From: Planctomycetota bacterium
GTDB taxonomy: Bacteria; Planctomycetota; UBA1135; GCA-002686595
Assembly (NCBI GenBank): GCA_016795325.1
Contig: JAEUHY010000016.1
Location: 124,001 to 188,000, forward strand
Length of the DNA stretch: 64,000 nt
Reading direction: 5' to 3'
Shown here: piece by piece, positions 38,136-48,200 of the stretch
Layout: each line of letters starts with the position of its first letter
How positions within the stretch are numbered: position 1 is the first letter of the stretch
Notes under the pieces: model-generated
What the model saw: the letters and a program-made list of their open reading frames with translations, nothing else
The model's database searches: none
Told to the model about the DNA's origin: nothing
Program-made: the position numbers and the translations under genes

Positions 38136-40499
38136 CTACTCGTAGGTGATGCGCGACAGTGCGCGCGAACTGCCGCCGTCGGACGCCGCGCCCTTCTGGT
38201 CGAACAGCAGGTAACCCGTCTTCGACGTCGCGAAGCTCAGTCCTCCCGGCGTGAAGCTCGACTGCGATCGGATGAGCGTCCAGATGCCGCTGGTGAGCGA
38301 GCAACTCGCCAGTGCGCCCTTCTCTCCGCAGACGTAAACACTCAACTCGCTAGGTGTGGGCCCGGCGATCGCGACCTCGTAGAGCGCCTCGATGTCATGT
38401 GGACGGTAGTCCAGCAAGTCGAACTCGCCCGTGGCGTCGTTCCAAAGGTGCACGCCGCCGTCGTTGTCGACCGCGGCGACAAACCCGTACGCCGCTTCGA
38501 TGTCGACGATCTCGCCGTTGGCTGTGGTCGCGACGCGCGACCAACTCGGCGCCGGCGCCGAGCCGTCGCTCGTGTGGAACACGACCGCCTCGCCCGCGCC
38601 GTAGTCGAAGCCCGAGATCCAGCCCTCGTCCTGCGAGGCGAACGCGAGCGCCGACCAGATCGTGGTGGCGGACACAGGATCCGCGCAGCCCGGGCTGCCG
38701 CTCTCGCACGGGCCCATGAAGCTCCACGTCGCGCCGCCGTCGACGCTGCGCAGCACGGAGTTGGCTTCACCGGCGCACCAGAAGTGCGGCTGTCCGGACG
38801 TGGCTGCGGGCGCATGCTCCACCACTCGAAGGCCCGCGGCCGGGCGGTTCGACGGATCGATGACGGTTGCGTCGAGCCAGCCGCACGCTGAGCCGCTCGG
38901 AGCCGTTCCGCCGCTGGTCGTGTAGAGGATGGTCCAAGCGTCGCCCGTACTGGCGGGCCACGGCAGGCCTACACACACGCCACGGTCGTCGCTCAGCACG
39001 TTGTTTCCGTCGTCGCGCACGGCGATCGAGAGCAAGTCCTGGAAACGCTCGGGCCCGATGCTCCGTCCGCGCTGCGTGCTGAACGTGAGCCCGCTGTCGA
39101 GCGAAAAGGCGATGCGTCCGAACTGGCCACAGGTCCACAGCGCCTCACCCGCGGGGCCGCTGCCGCTGACCGCTGCGATTTCGTGCATGCGCCACTTGCC
39201 TTCGGTTGCAAGGTTCGTCCATGTCTTGCCGCGGTCGATGCTCGAGCGGATCTGCCCCGGCGCGCCCGTGGCGATGGTCAGCAAACCGTCGGGGCTCGCA
39301 TGCACGCCCCACATCGGCGTGGTCGTGAACTCGCACGAGTTGGTGTAGTCGTCCCAGCGGCGGAGCGTCGGCTCGGTTGGGTTGCGGCGCAGCGACTGGC
39401 CTCCATACGCCACGGTCACCGCGGTTCCGTCGGCGTACGCGAACACGCTGTACTGCTCCAGGCTCTTGCCGTAGCCCCGCGGCTCCTGGCTCGCGCCCGT
39501 CTCACACGGCGCGAGGTCCACGCTGCACGTGTCGTAGAGCGGCTCGCAGTTCTCCGGCGCGATGCCGCGGCATTGGTGGTGCTCCTCATGCCAGTTCAAG
39601 CCGCCATCGGTGGAGACCATCAGGTAGCCGCGGTCGGTGTTGGAGCCGCCGACGGCGATCGCCGTGTGAGTGCCGGGTACGAACGAGACCTTCCAGAAGC
39701 GCATCGCATCCGGCGGAGTCGTGTTGTTGTTGGGCGTCAGGAAGAACATGTTCGCCTGCGACCAAGTCTGCCCGTCGTAACTGTGGTAGATGCCGCCTTG
39801 CACCACGTTGTTGGGGCACGAACCACCGCCGTTCGTCGATGCGCTAAGCAGATCACCCACGGCCACGCCGTGCTGCATGTCCGACGAGAACTCGATGCCC
39901 GTGAGGTCGCCGATCGGAAGCGGATCGGGCGCGCAGGGCGGCTGGACGAACGAGCAGCCGTCCAGGGTCACATGCAGCGCCACCGCGCTGTCCGTCCTCG
40001 CGAGGAGACCGTTGGCGCCCACTACCCAGACCTTCTCTGGCTCGGATGGGCTCTGGAACACGTGCCACAACTGGTTCTTGGCCGAGAATCCCGGCGGCAT
40101 CGTCACCGTCGACGATCTCCAAACGCCACCGCCGCCGCCCCCGCCGTTCACCGAGTCGCTCGCCCAGAACCATGAGCCCGCATCGCCCACTGCGATCCCG
40201 GTCAGGCCAGCTGCGTCCACAGAAACGCTGCGGAGGATCTCATTGCGTGGTTGCTCGATGCGTGGATAGATCCACCCGTTGACCGGCGTCGCGCCGGAGC
40301 TCGAGTCGAAGCGCGCGAAGCGCATGCGGCCGCCGTCTTCGACCGTCCACACTGCGTACTGGCCCGGGTTGGCCGGGTCCTGCCACACCCACGGCCAGGT
40401 GACGATTCCACCTTCGAGAAAGGTCGCACTCTGCGCCTGGGCGAGTGACGCCAAACACACCGCACTGCACGTGATGAGCCACCTTGACTTGATCAGCAT
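38136..40499 (-). CDS. Exported beta-propeller protein (Ycf48/BNR-like)
   Basis: A 787-residue protein starting at ATG 40499 (MLIKSRWLITCSAVCLASLA), with a signal peptide ending at AQA. The mature part is a chain of BNR/Ycf48-like blades: TGIAVGDAGSWFWASD, WVVGANGLLARTDSA, IYHSYDGQTWSQANMFF, YLMVSTDGGLNWHEE, IRSSIDRGKTWTNLA, IAFSLDSGLTFSTQ, VLRSVDGGATWSFMG. A seven-Gly stretch follows NSVNGG-like sequence near residue 100. Several Cys pairs suggest disulphides. The start at 41210 seen in the longer frame is spurious, as it overlaps the GT87 gene. Its role is unknown; the family is common in cell-surface and secreted proteins of this phylum. Unlike four other exported proteins here, it lacks the C-terminal YCTAK module. 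Confidence 0.7.
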   Translation of the reverse strand: MLIKSRWLITCSAVCLASLAQAQSATFLEGGIVTWPWVWQDPANPGQYAVWTVEDGGRMRFARFDSSSGATPVNGWIYPRIEQPRNEILRSVSVDAAGLTGIAVGDAGSWFWASDSVNGGGGGGGVWRSSTVTMPPGFSAKNQLWHVFQSPSEPEKVWVVGANGLLARTDSAVALHVTLDGCSFVQPPCAPDPLPIGDLTGIEFSSDMQHGVAVGDLLSASTNGGGSCPNNVVQGGIYHSYDGQTWSQANMFFLTPNNNTTPPDAMRFWKVSFVPGTHTAIAVGGSNTDRGYLMVSTDGGLNWHEEHHQCRGIAPENCEPLYDTCSVDLAPCETGASQEPRGYGKSLEQYSVFAYADGTAVTVAYGGQSLRRNPTEPTLRRWDDYTNSCEFTTTPMWGVHASPDGLLTIATGAPGQIRSSIDRGKTWTNLATEGKWRMHEIAAVSGSGPAGEALWTCGQFGRIAFSLDSGLTFSTQRGRSIGPERFQDLLSIAVRDDGNNVLSDDRGVCVGLPWPASTGDAWTILYTTSGGTAPSGSACGWLDATVIDPSNRPAAGLRVVEHAPAATSGQPHFWCAGEANSVLRSVDGGATWSFMGPCESGSPGCADPVSATTIWSALAFASQDEGWISGFDYGAGEAVVFHTSDGSAPAPSWSRVATTANGEIVDIEAAYGFVAAVDNDGGVHLWNDATGEFDLLDYRPHDIEALYEVAIAGPTPSELSVYVCGEKGALASCSLTSGIWTLIRSQSSFTPGGLSFATSKTGYLLFDQKGAASDGGSSRALSRITYE

Positions 40500-40555
40500 C
40501 GGAGCCTCTTGGTTGGGTTGAGGGACTGCAGTTCCAGCGAGCAGCCACACGCTAA

Positions 40556-40587
40556 ACCGAGCGCGCGTCAGCGCGCGCGCGCTCGGT
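40556..40587 (-). terminator. Hairpin after the GT87 gene
   Basis: A perfect 12-bp GC stem (ACCGAGCGCGCG at 40556-40567 with its complement at 40576-40587) lies about 28 bases beyond the stop of the minus-strand GT87 gene. Reading the minus strand it is followed by TTTAGC, a weak T-run. Confidence 0.65.
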
Positions 40588-40615
40588 GTTTCCCAACTTT
40601 GGGCAACGTCGCGCC

Positions 40616-41824
40616 TCAGGGCGCGAGGCGCCGCTCGCGCAGCGCGAGGCCCGTTGCGACGAGCAGCGCGAGCGCTGCGATGCACCACGCGCCCAACGCT
40701 TCCGCAAGGTCGCTCAAGCGTTCGCCGAGAAGCCCCTCGCCGGTGAAGCCGGTGAGCAGCACCGCGGCCCCGAGCAGTGCGAACGAGCGCTTTTTGCCGG
40801 AAGGGGCCGTCGCGGGATCGACGGCGTGCAGCAGCACGAACGCGACCGGGAGGATGAGCGTGACGTAGTGCTGCTTCCAGCTGCGTTCCGAGAGGAGCAG
40901 CATCGCCAAGCTCACCAGCGCGAAGTCGCCCAGCGCGTTGCGCGGCGAGCGCGGCCCGCGTGTGCAGTAGGCGACGAACGCCAAAACGCTCGCCGCCGCG
41001 ACGTAGAACACGATGCGGAACTGGTCGTGCGTGAGCGCGAACCCATTCAGACGCACTTCGTCGGGCCAGTGCGGCGGCCGCGCCACGATCGCGACGCTGT
41101 CCGTCAGGATTCGGCCGAGCACGCCGGTGAGCGACTGGTTGGTCTGCTCGGTCTGCATGCGCGTCAGTGCGGCGCCGCTCGCGTACGGCGCGACCATCTG
41201 CTGCTGCCATTCGCTGAGCAGCTCGCCCTGGCGTGCGTAGCCCAGAACTGCTCCAGGCAGCACGTACGCGAACAAGACCACGCCGAGCACCATCCAGAAC
41301 ACCGCGCGCGGGCTACGTCTCCACGCGAAGTACACCAGCAGCAACGCCGGCGTGAGTTTGAGCGTTGCTCCGAGCGCTGCCCACAGTCCTGCTGCGCGTT
41401 CGTCGCCGCGCGCCCAACTTCGCGCCGACGCCACCACGCAGGCCGCGACAGGCAGGTTGATGTTGCCGTGTGCGATGTCGGACAGCACGACGCGCGCGAC
41501 GATCGCGACCAGCGCCACCAGCGCCCACGGCGGATAGTCGCGCAGGCGCCCCGCGGCGAGCTTCGCGCACTCGACGATCATCCACCAGGCGAGCGCGAGT
41601 TTGAACAGCGCCCAACACACGCCGGCGGCGGCGTCGTCGAGCGCGAGGAACGGCCGCAACGCCAGCGCGGTCGTCGGCGGCGTGGGGAAGCCCTCGCGCA
41701 AGCTCTGCTCGTCGCGCCCGTAGATCGTCTCGCCACGCTCGAGCGCTTCGAGCGCGGGGCGCCACTTGAGGATCGCGCACTGGCCCTTGCGCGCTTTGTG
41801 CAGCGCCTGCACGAGAGCGAACAC
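40616..41824 (-). CDS. GT87/DUF2029-type integral membrane glycosyltransferase
   Basis: A polytopic membrane protein of at least 402 residues with about nine hydrophobic helices. The family-like segments are ALERGETIYGR, FPTPPTTALALRPFLALD, SDIAHGNINLPVAACVV and ALGATLKLTPALLLVYFAW, which match polyprenyl-phosphate-mannose-dependent transferases. The only ATG/GTG/TTG start is GTG 41824. However, the open frame continues upstream to 41950 and encodes a convincing first helix (RRALWALALLLSVFALVQAL), so the annotated start probably truncates the protein. No standard start codon exists in that extension. Substrate sugar and acceptor are unknown. Confidence 0.75.
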   Translation of the reverse strand: MFALVQALHKARKGQCAILKWRPALEALERGETIYGRDEQSLREGFPTPPTTALALRPFLALDDAAAGVCWALFKLALAWWMIVECAKLAAGRLRDYPPWALVALVAIVARVVLSDIAHGNINLPVAACVVASARSWARGDERAAGLWAALGATLKLTPALLLVYFAWRRSPRAVFWMVLGVVLFAYVLPGAVLGYARQGELLSEWQQQMVAPYASGAALTRMQTEQTNQSLTGVLGRILTDSVAIVARPPHWPDEVRLNGFALTHDQFRIVFYVAAASVLAFVAYCTRGPRSPRNALGDFALVSLAMLLLSERSWKQHYVTLILPVAFVLLHAVDPATAPSGKKRSFALLGAAVLLTGFTGEGLLGERLSDLAEALGAWCIAALALLVATGLALRERRLAP

Positions 41825-41950
41825 GCTCAGCAGCAGCGCCAGCGCCCACAGGGCTCGGCGCGCCGTCGTCGTCTGCGGCGGAAGATCGCTGGCGTGGGTC
41901 TCGATGCGTCCGAGGCTACGCGCTCGGGCCGCTTTGCGACACTCGCGGCG

Positions 41951-43138
41951 CTATTGCTTGGCGCTGGCCGCTTCGGGGCGCGCCTGGTCATCGCGGATCA
42001 AACGCGCGCAACCGGCGCGCTCCATCCAGTCGTAGACCACCGGCAGCGGCGTGGCCAAACCCATGTGCGGCACGATCGTCGAGCGCGCCGCACCGTGCGT
42101 GTAGATCTTCGAGAAGATCCCGACGAGTTCGTGCGTGCGCGCGTCGAAGATGCCGCCGCCGGAGTTGCCGATGTACGTGGGCGCGCTGAGCATCCAGTAG
42201 CGCACGCCGTCGACGACGTGCGTGGTCGATGCGATCTCGCCGGGCGTCGGAATCGGGTCGTTGCCCAGCGGGCAGCCGACCGCGTAGATCGCGTCGAACA
42301 CGCGCACGCTCTCGAGCCGCGAGCGCGGCGCGAGGCGCGCGCCGAACGCGAGGCGCTCGTCGTTCTGGAGCTCGAGCACGGCGATATCGAGCTGCACGTC
42401 GTACGCGACCATCAGCGCGCGTTCGCGCCGCGTCGAGCCGTTGCGCTCGAACAGCGTGACGGGCACGGGATCCTGCGTGCGCTGCGGCGCGCCGTAGATG
42501 TCGCGCACGACATGCCACGAGGTGAGCAGGTGAGTGGTCCAACCTTCGCCGTCGTCGTCGGGGACGGATTCGAGCAGCACTCCGCTGCCCACCGTCGCAT
42601 CGCCGGCGAGCTGGACGACCGGGGCCACGAGCTCGCGCCACATGCGGTCGACATCGCGCTCGACCAGCGGCGCGACGCGCGAATCGAGCGACGCGATGCG
42701 CGCCTGCGTCTGCGCCTCGACGCGCTGGGCGCGCTCGTCCAGATCGGCGATGCGCGAGTCCTTCGCGCGCACGAGCTCGCGCAGCTGCGACAGGCTGCCG
42801 TCGATGCGTTGCGGCGCGTAGCCGCGCCACAGACTCTCCCAACTCTCCAGCCGCGCGTCCTGTTCGGCAATCTCGCAGTCCGAGCGTTCCACGCGGCCGG
42901 CGATCACCGCCAGGCGCTCCTCGAGCTGCTGCGCTCGTTCGTCGTCCTCGAGACGGCGCCGAGCCTCGCCGAGTTGCGCGCGCAGCTCGCTCACTTCGCG
43001 CTCGAGCCGCGCGACGTGCGCCGGCGGGACGTTGGGCGCGCGGCCTAGCTCGTCGACCCGCTCCTGCATGCGCAGGAACTGGTCAGCGGCGAGCAACGTC
43101 GCCGCGGCGAGCCCCGAGGAAATCACGATGCGGTTCAT
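41951..43138 (-). CDS. Membrane-anchored trypsin-like serine protease with coiled coil
   Basis: A 395-residue protein from ATG 43138. A short N-terminal hydrophobic segment (IVISSGLAAATLLAAD) acts as anchor or signal. Residues about 25-165 are a long coiled coil (VARLEREVSELRAQLGEARR, LEERLAVIAGRVERSDCEIA). The C-terminal half is a PA-clan protease: His209 in LLTSWHVVRD, Asp251 in VQLDIAVLEL and Ser326 in YIGNSGGGIFD, followed by LVGIFSKIYTHG. The triad is complete and in order, so activity is expected. No PDZ domain is present, unlike in DegP/HtrA. The coiled coil probably drives oligomerisation. Confidence 0.85.
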   Translation of the reverse strand: MNRIVISSGLAAATLLAADQFLRMQERVDELGRAPNVPPAHVARLEREVSELRAQLGEARRRLEDDERAQQLEERLAVIAGRVERSDCEIAEQDARLESWESLWRGYAPQRIDGSLSQLRELVRAKDSRIADLDERAQRVEAQTQARIASLDSRVAPLVERDVDRMWRELVAPVVQLAGDATVGSGVLLESVPDDDGEGWTTHLLTSWHVVRDIYGAPQRTQDPVPVTLFERNGSTRRERALMVAYDVQLDIAVLELQNDERLAFGARLAPRSRLESVRVFDAIYAVGCPLGNDPIPTPGEIASTTHVVDGVRYWMLSAPTYIGNSGGGIFDARTHELVGIFSKIYTHGAARSTIVPHMGLATPLPVVYDWMERAGCARLIRDDQARPEAASAKQ

Positions 43139-43286
43139 GGGGACGCGCCCACGCGGAGATCGCCGCCTCCGTCGGGGGAGCGTCGGAATTCATCGGCCTC
43201 CGGCCCAGCGGGTTAGAAGCCAATCGCAGACTTTCTTGCGAGGCGCGTCCTGAATCGGTCGCGCGGGCCTCGCGGGGTGGAACGGC

Positions 43287-45161
43287 TTACGGGCAGCGCG
43301 TGAACGCGAGGGCGTTCGAGAGGCCTGTCGTGCTGGGGCTGAGCGGGTCGCGGAACCAGGCCTGGAGCCAGAACTGCGCGCCGGGTGGGGCGCTGCTGAC
43401 CAGCGCGTTCAGCGAGTACGCGAAAGTCCCGTCGCACGCGCCGCTGCTCCCGCCTGAGACCTGCGGCGGCATGCGCACGAGCGGCGTGTTGACGCACAAG
43501 AAGCCGCCTTGGAAGGGCGCGGCGACCGCTCCGCTCGAGCCGTGGAACACGAGGCCCGAGCGCTGGCCCTCGACCTGGCTCACCTGGACTGCGAAGCCGC
43601 CGCCCGGGGTCGGGGCGCCGCTGGAACTCACGCTCGCCAGGCAACCGCTCGAGGAGAGCTTCGCCGTGCAATAGCTCTGCGGCGCGGCGCAGCCTTGTGT
43701 GACGCGCAGGCCGACCGGCGAGGCCACGAACACGGCGCCGTCGCCGCGCCGCGACCATCCCGCGGGGCCGCTTGTGCCGATGTTCGCGGCGCCGTGGTAC
43801 ACGCCGGGCTGGTTGCTGCGCAGGCGCAGCCAGTGCCGTCCCGCCGGCAGCGTGACGTCGAACCTGCGACGCACCCACACGGTGTTCTCCGTGTCGAAGT
43901 AGAACTGGTAGTCGCGCGAGGCGATCGGGGCCGTCTCGTCAGGGAAATTCGCGCCGTTGTCGGGGAACAGCGTCGCCGAGAAGCCGGCGCCCGAGCCGTA
44001 GTTGGCGGTGAAGCCGTCGAGGTGGATCTCACCGACGTTCCATCCGCCCGGGGGCACATCCAACGGTGCGAACACCTCGGACTGCCAGATCGGGGTCGGC
44101 AACGGGCCGCCGACCGTGAGGCTGGGCACGAGCGGGTTCGAGCCGCGGTCGACGAGGAACGTGAAGTTCGGGCACGGGTCGAGTTCGCACTCGTCGGGCA
44201 CGCCGTTGAGGTTGCAGTCGGACGAGCCGCCGCCGGCGATGTCGAGCGCATCGGGCGCGCCGTTGGCGTTGCAGTCGGCGACCGCCTGCGGCGGAGGCGC
44301 GACGTCGAAACACAACGCCGAGGGGCTCGGCCCGCTGGCGATCGAGTAGATCGTCGAACGCGAGCCGCCGTTCGTATCCGCGCGTTCGACGCGGTCGAAC
44401 AGGTCGTCGGCGAAGTACAGCTTGCCGCCGACGCGATCGACGAGCAGCGCGATCAATCCGCCGCTCTGCACGACGTTCGGCGAGTTGTCGACGAGCACGG
44501 TGAAGTCCGTCCCATCGAGGCGCGCGCGGCAGACGCAGTCGCTGATCGTGTCGGCGTCGAGCCAGTACACGTAGCCGGCGGCGACGTCGACTTCGACGTC
44601 GCGTATCGAGCTCGCGCCGCGCACGAGCGTGACGACGTTCGAGCCGTCGAGGTTCATGCGGCGAATCTGCCGGTCGGCGCCGAAGTACACGTGTCCGTTC
44701 GTTCCGTCGACCGCGACGGCGCTCATCGGCCAGCTCTGCGCGGCCGTGAAGAGCAGCTGCTGGCCCGAGCCGTCGAGGTTCGCGCGAAAGACCTGGTTTC
44801 CGGCCGAGTAGTACATGCGGCCCGCGCCGTCGAAGCGCGGCGCGCGCGGACTGCCCGAGACGTTCAGCAGGTTGGTGTAGCCCGATCCGTTCGGCGCCAC
44901 GCGCGCGAGGTTGTCGGGCGCCGCCATGTCGGCGACGTACAGCTGCTGACTCACAGGTTCGAAGCTCAGCCCGACCGGCAGCCACTCGCTGGTGGGCAGC
45001 GCGAACAGCGTCTGCGGGTTCGAACCGTCGAGCCCCATCGAACGCACGCGCGCGTTGTTGAACTCGTACTCGGAGAAGTAGATGCGACTCTGCGCGGAGG
45101 CGCTGGAGGCGGCGGCGAGCGCCGCGAGCAAGGTCGCGGCAGAGCGATGGAGGTGCGTCAT
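43287..45161 (-). CDS. Exported propeller protein with DCN-x-NG-x-PD calcium repeats and C-terminal YCTAK module
   Basis: A 624-residue protein with a signal peptide (LLAALAAASSASAQ). Residues about 25-300 are a YVTN/LDLR-B-like propeller with short repeats (IYFSEYEFNNARVRSMGLDG, MYYSAGNQVFRANLDGSG, VYFGADRQIRRMNLDGSN, VYWLDADTISDCVCRARLDG). Residues about 305-345 have paired calcium-type motifs, DCNANGAPDALDI and DCNLNGVPDECEL. A beta domain follows (VWVRRRFDVTLPAGRHWLRL). Residues 497-624 are the four-cysteine module YCTAKLSSSGC ... GGFLCV ... LQAWFRDP ... LSNALAF shared by three other proteins in the window. A hairpin abuts the start codon. Role unknown; extracellular or surface location is likely. 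Confidence 0.75.
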   Translation of the reverse strand: MTHLHRSAATLLAALAAASSASAQSRIYFSEYEFNNARVRSMGLDGSNPQTLFALPTSEWLPVGLSFEPVSQQLYVADMAAPDNLARVAPNGSGYTNLLNVSGSPRAPRFDGAGRMYYSAGNQVFRANLDGSGQQLLFTAAQSWPMSAVAVDGTNGHVYFGADRQIRRMNLDGSNVVTLVRGASSIRDVEVDVAAGYVYWLDADTISDCVCRARLDGTDFTVLVDNSPNVVQSGGLIALLVDRVGGKLYFADDLFDRVERADTNGGSRSTIYSIASGPSPSALCFDVAPPPQAVADCNANGAPDALDIAGGGSSDCNLNGVPDECELDPCPNFTFLVDRGSNPLVPSLTVGGPLPTPIWQSEVFAPLDVPPGGWNVGEIHLDGFTANYGSGAGFSATLFPDNGANFPDETAPIASRDYQFYFDTENTVWVRRRFDVTLPAGRHWLRLRSNQPGVYHGAANIGTSGPAGWSRRGDGAVFVASPVGLRVTQGCAAPQSYCTAKLSSSGCLASVSSSGAPTPGGGFAVQVSQVEGQRSGLVFHGSSGAVAAPFQGGFLCVNTPLVRMPPQVSGGSSGACDGTFAYSLNALVSSAPPGAQFWLQAWFRDPLSPSTTGLSNALAFTRCP

Positions 45162-45164
45162 GGA

Positions 45165-45209
45165 GAGAGCCCGCCGTGCGCCGCACTTCGCGGAGCACGC
45201 CGGGCTCTC
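45165..45209 (-). terminator. Hairpin between transglutaminase-like gene and exported propeller gene
   Basis: A 15-bp stem with one C-C mismatch (45165-45179 with 45195-45209) and a 15-nt loop begins about 30 bases after the upstream gene's stop on the minus strand. It ends three bases before the next start codon, so it may terminate the first transcript or hide the ribosome site of the second. Confidence 0.55.
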
Positions 45210-45241
45210 CAGGCTAGTTCACGGACGCCTCCGCGGCGCGG

Positions 45242-48200
45242 CTACTCGAGAACTTCGATGCGCAGCTTGGCGCGGTCGACCTCATCGAGCTTCTTGCAGA
45301 ACGCCGCCCACTCGCCGAACTGCTCGGGCGGCAGCAGGAACGGCTCGATGCGGATCGCCCGTTCCACCACGAAGGCGTGCTCGCCGTCGGGGCGGACGGT
45401 CTGCACGAAACTCGCGCTCGCGCAGCGCAGGTCGAGCGCTTCGACGCCCTGGGAGAGCTTGAGTTTGGGGTCGAGTTCGATGCGCGCGGTCCAGCGCCGC
45501 ACCGCGCTCTGAGCGAAGAAGTACGGCTGCTTGCGCTCGCCTTCACCGCCCGCGGCCCCGCCCATCTGCAGCAGCGGGAAAGGCAGGCGGCAGGTCAGCT
45601 CGCCCTTCTGCTGGTCGAGGTAGCGCTTGTGCTTGCCCTTCACCTGCAGCGCGGTCGGCGCCTCGTCGGCGAGTCCGCGCCACTCGTGTGTCTCGACCTC
45701 GAGGCCGCGCACCAGCGTGGTCGCGATGCGCGTGGCGAGCTGCTTGAGCGCCGCCGACGGCGCCTCGCGCAGTCCGTCCTTCCACGAGTAGCCCATGTTG
45801 CCGGTGAGCTCGAACGTCAAGTCGATCTGCGCCGAGCGGTCGGGCGCGAGCACGAGCGCCAAGCGGCTGAACTCGCCCGCGCGCTCGTCGATCGGAACGT
45901 CGGGCGTGTCCAGGAAATCGCCCGTCAGTGCGTTCAGCGCCTCGGCGCGCGGCGCATCGTTGAGGCACGCGCCGTACGGCATGGTCTCGACGCTCAGGTT
46001 GCACCAAGCCTCCTCCCCGTCGTCAGGTCGCACGACCACGAGCATCCGGCCGAGCCAGCGGCTGAGGTCGAGGAAGGCCGGTTGAGGCTCGGGATCGGCG
46101 CGCGGGTCGACGCCGCGCGACCACACGAGGTCGTGGTCGATGCCAGCGATGCGCAGCAGCGCGGCGTACAGGATCGCCGGGTTGCCCTCGCGCTGCAGCA
46201 GCGCCGCAGTCGCTGATGACAGGCTGTCGTTGCGCTTGTCGAGCGCTTGCGACACGAAGCGGTGCAGCGCCTGCGCCTGGCTCGTTTGCCCCTCGAGGCC
46301 TTCGAGCGCCTTGGCTGCGGCTTCTTCGAGCCGCGGCGTCGCGCGCAGCGAGGCGATCAGCTCGGAGCGCGCCTGTTCGGCCATGCTCGCACGCGAGCGC
46401 TGCGTGCCGAACTGCACCCACGGCAGCGTCCAATTGGCCGGCGGCGCGCCCAATTCGGGCACGACGCGGTCGACCTCGCGCAGCTCGAACACGTGCGTCA
46501 CGCGCTCGCCTTCGTCGAGCACTTCGTGGCGGCCGTTGAAGTTGCGCTGCACGAGTTCGAGCCCCAGGTGCTTGGGCGCGGAGATGACATAGCGCGAGAG
46601 GAAGAACGGCTCGGTCTGCGACGCGAACATCCACGACCCGAGCACGATGCGCCCTTCGCGATCGTGCCCGCCGGTGTTGCGCCACACCGCTTCCACCGTG
46701 TCGCCGGGCTCGAGCACCGGCATCACGTACTCGCCGTTGACGAGCGCCGGTTCGAACACCTCGCCGTTCGCGCCCTTGAGCGTGAAGATGCGCAGCATCT
46801 CTTCCTGCTCGGACTGGCTGCCGAGCGCCTCACAGCCCTCGAGGTCGCGCGCCACCGAGCGCGAGTGGTTGACCTGCTCCCACGCGCCGTCGTCGAACAC
46901 GTACACCGCGGCGGCGTCGATCGCGCGCACGACGTGATCGTTCCAACGCGCGGGATCGAAGTTCGCGAGCTCGGTCTGCGGATCGATGCTCCAACGCTTG
47001 AAGAACGCCGCGGCGGGATCGCTCCAGCCCAGGTCGGTGAGTCGAGCGCGCAGGTCCCGGTCGGCTGGGGCCAACTGGAGCGCCGCGAGCAGGTGCTCTC
47101 GCTCGGCCGCGCGGTCTCCGCGCTGGAGCGCGATGTCCGCCAGCGCGGTGCGGTAGTACATGTTGCGCGGCTCGCGTTCGGCGAGCTCGCGCGCCACGGC
47201 CTCGGCCGCATCGAACTGCTCGAGCTGGAGCAGGTGCTGGAGGAGCGCGCTCTTCGCATCCGCGTCGCCGAGCGACGCCGCGCGCGTGTGGCGCGCCAGC
47301 GCCGCCTCCGCGTCGCCCAGCTCAGCCGAAGCCTCAGCCAGCGAGGTCAGTTCGCCGGGTGACACTCCGTTCGTGTCGAGCGCCGCTTCGCGCGTCTGGA
47401 GCGCGCGCCGCTCGAAGCCCCAGCGCGACCAGTGCTGCGCAAGGGAATTCACGACTTGCGGGCTCGCGCCGGCGCGTTCCGCTGCTTCGAGTCGAGCGCG
47501 TTCGGCGGGGACGTCGAGTTCCAGCCGCGTGTAGAGGTACGCGCGCTGCAGCGGCTCGGTGGGGGACTGCGGCGCAGCGTCGGCGGCCGCGGCGAGCATC
47601 TTGAGCGCGTCCTCCTCGCGATCTTCCGCGCCGAGCGTCTCGAGCAGCGAGCCCGCTGCGCGCAGGTTCTGCGGGTCTTCCGCGAGCAACTCGTCGAACA
47701 GCGCGCGCGCCTTGCCGCGCGCCCAGCTCTGCGGCGCATACGTCTCGCCGTTGAAGTACTCGGCGGTCCACAGCCGCGCGCCCACGGACTTGGGGTCGAG
47801 GGCGACGGCGCGCTCGAGCAAGCTGGAGCCGCGCACGCTCTCTCCGAGCCACAGGTGCGCGGCGCCGAGCAGCGCGAGGCTCGAGGCGGCGCCGGTGTTG
47901 TGCATTTCGAGCCACGCGAGCGCGTCCTGGGGGAAGCTCGACGGCGGCTCGGCCGCGACCGGCGCGCCCGGCGTCGGCAGCGTGCGCAACGGCTTGAGGC
48001 CTGCGAGCGGCCGCCCGTCGGTCCCGAGCACGCGCACGGAGAAGCGCAGGCGCGCCCCGAAGTTGGCGACGACGAGCACTTCGTTGCCGCCGGCCAGCAG
48101 CACCACCGGCAGCCGCACGCAGCGCGTGCGTTCGAGCTCGAGGAAGTCCAGGCCCTGCGGCGCGCCGTCGTTGAGCTTGATGCGCAGCGACGGATCGTCG

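Noticed and set aside
40120..40145. CCG/CCC-rich stretch as a repeat element
   Set aside because: It encodes the poly-glycine stretch inside the exported propeller protein.
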